Assembly (NCBI GenBank): GCA_936450465.1
Contig: OW388294.1
Location: forward strand, 70,714,075 to 70,778,074
Direction: 5' to 3'
Length of the DNA stretch: 64,000 nt
Origin: Gibbula magus
Lineage: Eukaryota; Mollusca; Gastropoda; Trochida; Trochidae
Part shown: positions 59,431-64,000 of the stretch, piece after piece
How the letters are laid out: the number at the start of each line of letters is the position of its first letter
How positions within the stretch are numbered: the stretch's first letter is position 1
Program-made: the position numbers and the translations under genes
The notes under the pieces: generated by a model
Databases searched by the model: none
Told to the model about the DNA's origin: nothing
The model's input: the letters and a program-made list of their open reading frames with translations, nothing else

Positions 59431-61200
59431 GTCATGTCAGTGTTTGAAACTGAGACTGATCAGCTGAAGGCCTTAAGGACCCACAGCCCTAATATTCGAA
59501 ATGAAAACAAATGGCATATCTTTTATACATCTTATCATTTAAAGTGTGTCGAATGAGAAGAATAAACCTATTTCATTTCTTGATGACATATGGGTCTTTA
59601 TTCTAATAATGATATTTTGTTAGTATTTATATGTTGTAAGTACTCTTTATTAAAACCTGAATAAGTAGCATTCTTAACCTAAATATAAAGTAATGTTTTA
59701 AAAGTTAAAACTGTTTTATAAATATTAGTGAGAAAATATTGTCCACACAAAGCTAGAAGATTATATATAGATTTAACTGTTTCTAAATTAAAGCAAAAGA
59801 AAAGGATCAAATAAGAAAATTTATGAACGTAACAATGGCGATTTATCAAATTTGTTACGATAGAAACAGTTGATATAGAACATCTCACAGCAGTTTTAAA
59901 ACTAGCATTTCCAGTTGGAAAATGCAATTACACCTTCTGTTTGGACAAAAAAAAATTGCAATATAATATTACACTACCATTGCCAAAATTAGTAAAGCGT
60001 GATGAGAAAATCACGCTGTTTATTCCTTCATCATATACCAAAATTTAGAATGATTTAATCTTTGACACTTTCAAAATTGTCTGTAAATTGTAAGTATGTA
60101 TGTGTTTGGCTGCTCTTATATATATTACGATTTACGACAACTCAACCTGGAAGTAAATTGCCCTCTGATCAGATGTGAATTGTACACATTGTTTTTCATT
60201 AATTATTATCGTTAATAATATATTGGAAAGAAAGGGACCGTTTGAACATTTTAAAAATCAAACCCAGAATATATGGTCATGATTTTTTTTTACCAATAAA
60301 TATTCACATGTATGTATTCATAAACCAATAATGGCTAATATTACTTGTTGTCAAGAAACATGTTTCTGTGTTTTTGGAATATCGACCCCTTTCCACCAAT
60401 ATATTAACGTATGACATTTTCTAAAAATATTGAAACCAGATTAAAATTTGGCTTCCCGATAACTGCAGCAAATCATAACTGTCGGCCCGGCCCTGTTTCA
60501 GTCGGTCTTGGGCCTACGGACCGACGTAAGTTTCGAACACTGGGTCATATTGACTTCATTTCTTACCCCTGTCTTAATTAAACACAGATATTTCAACTCA
60601 AATTTAACCACAGTCACCAATTAATTCATTCAAAATACTTCAAATAAGTACTATTATATCGTGTCGTGTCGAAAGCAACTGAGGTGTGTACTTTCTTTCA
60701 CCTGGTAGTTAATTTGTCCTATAAATCTGAATTAAAAGCATATATTGAGCGGATATTAACAATTGTAACATCAAGCATACAACATATCGACATAAAGAAA
60801 TCTGTAAACCATTTTAAAAAAGCAAAGTAAGCTTGTAATTCGGCACTGTGCCTATCCTATTAGTGCGTACATTTGAAAATAAGTGGATGAAGAGTTTTTC
60901 TGAAATAGTTCTTACAAAAAATGTCTTTGGACGAAAGTATGGATGGAATCTTTGGTATAACTACTCATAGATACACATCCATTCGTTGGTCGGAAGGAAC
61001 ATAAATGGTTACTATTCTTAAACTTATATACCTACACTGGAATAAATGTTAAATCATTGTTTGTGACTTAATGTCCGGAACATGGATAACAACACTGCAG
61101 TGTATATTATTCTTTTAAATTTATGATTTATGACTTTCTAAAAGTATAGCCGGTATATGAAGCAATTATGAACACATTTTACACACATTTAATATTTAAG
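59431..61200. other. Mostly gene-free, including lectin 3' untranslated homology
   Basis: 60950-61170 aligns weakly with 32000-32280, the 3' flank of the intact lectin (ACCAACCGTTGGTCGGAG / ATCCATTCGTTGGTCGGAAG). A GC-rich hairpin CAGTCGGTC...GGACCGACG lies at about 60500-60525 within an otherwise AT-rich region. No other gene is supported. Confidence 0.5.
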
Positions 61201-61221
61201 AGGCATACTTCATCTTTCAAT

Positions 61222-64000
61222 TTAATCTTCAATAATTTCACAGACAGATCTTGCCAGGTGTGTTTCACAATTAGCGTTGTGTGCTTTTCCGTTTTTTGAT
61301 ACCAAACATGTTTGAATTGGCGATATAGTCGGTTCACCGTCATCAAACCAGTCCGGAGACATGAGAGTCCCGTCACTCCAGGTCCAAGTACCGGCATTGT
61401 CACGAGAAGCGCCCAGGTGATAGTTCTTGCTTACAGAACCTTTAATCAGATAAATCAGTAAATCACTCCGTGCATGTTTCAAGATACAGCGGGTGGCCAT
61501 ATTATTACGTACATGTGACGTAATCCCATAGACTTATATGTTAAATAGCTCTTGCGGGAATAATTTTCATAAATTAAGTAAAAGTCTCTTTGCTGTCATA
61601 TTTTGCAGACAGATTAGTAATCATCTCGGTTATATGTACATAATTACCTGTCATCTATCAGTTGATTAGTTTTCGTATGACACTTGTTTAAACATCGTAT
61701 ATTCAACTTGTGATTCTAATGTCCCATTGACGGCCATGTTAAACCTAATCGTTGTGTTGTATATGTGTTGTTTGATAAGAGGTAAATTTCTTAATAAATA
61801 TCAGAAAAAAAGATGGAAATTATGTATCTGTAGCTAAGATGATTTTCTATATTTTGGCACAGATTTCAGAATTTATTGACAAACAATAACTCCATGAAAA
61901 GTATTCCCGCAAGAGCTATTTAACATGTAAGTCTATGGGATTACGTCACATGTACGTAATAATATGGCCACCCGCTGTACAATACGTATTTGAAAGCTTT
62001 CGGGTTTAATCCAGCAATAGTGTTATTTTTGGATCTGACCTTGTTTGTTTTGATCAAGCACAAACCTAGAGCTTGACTGACGTGTAAATTTGATTCTACC
62101 ATGACATTGCTGAATACTCAATTCTTATTGGTTCTGCAGAAAAATCAAACGTGATCAATTCTGGATTGAACCTCCTCTGATTTTAGCACCGCTTCACCGT
62201 GTATTGCTGCATCTACATTGTGACGTCACAATCTTTCCGAACAAACGGCCCATTCTAAAGTGTGCTCTATTTGTGGAAATCAAAATAACTGTTACTGATA
62301 AATTTTTTCTGGAGCGTGGTTAAGTGCTACATTAAATGATACATTAGCAAGACAAACTTCGTCAGCATCAGGATCTAACGTAATAGCAACAGTTGAGAAA
62401 GCGAGCAAACGTAATGTCCTTGACGCAGTGTCAGCCGCTTCTGAAAACCGAGTGTAAAGTTTTGATGCAAACTTAGAAATCCATATGATGTAATATCATC
62501 TGCACATCTGTGTGAATACTATCTACTAGAATACGCATTCCTCACCCGAATGAGTCATCATTTTGATAAATACAAGTCCTCAATCACGTCATTCACAGCT
62601 CCTTGCAAACGGTAGCCATTTTGAATGTCGCGTTATATGCTTATAAGGGTTATTCCAAAAATCCGGAATTTAGGAAAAAACGAACCCTGACTGTACGAAC
62701 GTGAATGTTCGGAAAACAAAATAAAAACTCCCGAAATAAATGAGACAAATTTAGATTTGTGTAAATAGTGAAAGAGAACTTATGTAACAAACACATTTTG
62801 AGTAACAACAATAACTTTTGTATCGAAATCGCTCCTGTTGTCAACAATGGATTTTTCTAACGTAATTCAGAGCTCGCGCGGTGCCGTTGTACGCACTGTG
62901 CATCTGACTTAAAGAGTCCCATAGTAACACGGTCATGGTAGAATGGAGATAAACCTACTGTGTCAGAGACATGTTATACTGGATTGATAGTGAGTAAAAT
63001 TTAAATTTAAACCGAACACGTTAAACATTGCTGGATAGTTTTTAAAGGAAATAAGAGAAAGAGAGTATGTTTCTTTATGTTGAAGCATGGATCTTATTCA
63101 TTGATTTTTCATTCAAAATAATTTGTTTGTTTAAGTACCTTATACTCAAAACAATATGAAACACTTTGTTGAGGCGAACTGTTGTCATTGCTGCTAATAA
63201 TGCATGTCATGTTATATAATACTTGCCCATATTGAGCACAGCCGAGAGTACAGCTTCACGTTTTGTCTCACTGTTGAGGACCGCCAGTCGTCCACCTACA
63301 TTGTTGCAGATCGCAGCAGCTTCCTTCCAGGCAGTTTTGGATTCAGTCCACCTAAGACAGAGACCAGTCCCTCTGAAGATATGAAAACCATCTGCCAAGG
63401 GGCACCATGCTAAAAGTAACAGTATAAATTTGATGTAGTTTATTTGTAGCAATATGAACAGTTTTTAGCACCTCAATTCAAAATTGAAACCATTAAGATA
63501 ATCCTGGTATGTTTCATAGAATAAGAATTTCAAATTTAAAACCATTTTTGTATTTTTCATCAAACGATTTAATGTAGAAAGCAACGGTATGACTATATTG
63601 TACAATGCCCACGCCGCGATCCCTCTGGTGTATCTAATGGTTGCACCACGGCCTGAAGTAACCTTTGACCGTAGCTATTTGATTGGCTCAGATCTCGAGC
63701 AGTTTTTGACAATGTGCAAAGTGGGCGTGGTACAAAGTAGTTACTTAATTCAATCACTCGAGGTGAATCCAGTTACACCACACCTTATCGCTGTTTGATT
63801 GACAGCTGAATTTGCATCTTGGACTGCCGTCCTCGGAACATTCAACTGTCAATCAAACAGCGATCAGGTGTGGTGTAACTAGATCCACGTCTCGTTTATG
63901 AATGAAATTACTACTACTTAGAATGATGCACTGAACAAGATAAACAGTTTCCATGTACCTTTTCTGATGGAATAGTATCTTTGACCTTTTAGCAAAGGGG
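61222..64000 (-). CDS. PAN/C-type lectin gene, 5' part outside window
   Basis: Visible exons are 63959-64000 (end of the PAN exon, GQRYYSIRKG, open to the right), 63227-63409 (AWCPLADGFHIFRGTGLC to AVLNMG) and 61222-61439 (GSVSKNYHLGAS to CEIIED). Exon 3 has exactly the 183-bp length of the intact paralogue, and the frame is open throughout. The EPN position reads EPT. The donor after exon 3 is again GC (ATGG|GCAAGT). The last intron holds a 491-bp MITE and the preceding intron a long hairpin. The gene is probably functional as far as seen; signal and most PAN exons cannot be checked. Confidence 0.78.
61487..61977. mobile_element. 491-bp MITE with 84-bp inverted repeats and TA target duplication
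   Basis: CAGCGGGTGGCCATATTATT at the left and its exact reverse complement at the right extend for about 84 bp with two mismatches. TA flanks both ends (61485-61486, 61978-61979). The interior is AT-rich and noncoding. The TA duplication and CAG terminus suggest mobilisation by a Tc1/mariner-type transposase. High arm identity implies recent insertion. Confidence 0.9.
61980..63200 (-). other. Intron sequence of the right-hand lectin gene
   Basis: Between lectin exons 3 and 4. No nested gene is supported. CpG-containing stretches at 62220-62280 and 62870-62900 are noted without further assignment. Confidence 0.5.
63764..63887. repeat. Long inverted repeat in a lectin intron
   Basis: Left arm AGTTACACCACACCTTATCG continuing CTGTTTGATTGACAGCTGAA (63771-63810) pairs with 63841-63880 over about 40-45 bp with two mismatches; the loop is 30 bp. 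A palindromic MITE or the remains of one. Confidence 0.85.

Overview
This 64 kb window is AT-rich eukaryotic (animal) nuclear DNA. Genes are split into short exons with GT/GC...AG introns, there are no operons, and transposon debris is dense. A tRNA-headed SINE at 16126-16448 carries the (GAGT)n-GGGTTTAACGCCGC end that I associate with gastropod molluscs. Lectin genes in small arrays, LINE tails and foldback elements fit the same source. I would call it a mollusc, probably a gastropod; the species cannot be told from the sequence.

Layout. (1) 1-18774, minus strand: a DUF6589-type gene starts at 18774 with a C-x2-C...C-x2-C N-terminus and runs off the left edge. One of its introns is about 14.5 kb long, and 516-14687 of that intron looks like a single DNA transposon: CAC.../...GTG ends, matching CTT target duplications, and clusters of the palindrome GTATAC at both ends, as in CACTA/EnSpm elements. 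It carries several unrecognised ORFs and one SAP-like exon. (2) 19.7-31 kb: LINE 3' relics, minisatellites, foldback elements and the dead 5' end of a lectin gene. (3) 31.4-64 kb: a tandem array of secreted lectin genes with the plan signal peptide, PAN/apple domain, C-type lectin domain, in four exons. One copy is intact (32316-33906, 231 codons). One is partly visible at the right edge (61222-64000). One is a two-exon pseudogene (35364-35999). One, on the plus strand (41944-52626), is a pseudogene whose third exon was split by nested transposons.

(4) The element splitting that exon is an apparently complete PIF/Harbinger transposon (43913-50840, about 6.9 kb). It has near-perfect terminal inverted repeats, a CTG target duplication and two convergent genes with open spliced frames: a Myb/SANT-like DNA-binding protein (278 aa) and a HARBI1-type DDE transposase (348 aa, D153/D230/E266). 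It sits on the CWG site at the edge of a 116-bp MITE that had already entered the lectin exon. (5) The right-hand 12 kb holds an element built of repeated TGACCTTGA...TCAAGGTCA inverted nuclear-receptor half-sites, a degenerate phased minisatellite with a 48-bp palindrome, a young 491-bp MITE with 84-bp inverted repeats inside a lectin intron, and a further long hairpin.

The main story is a lectin multigene family being duplicated, diversified and broken by several DNA-transposon families, at least one of which still looks capable of moving. All exon models are read by eye from splice signals and reading frame.
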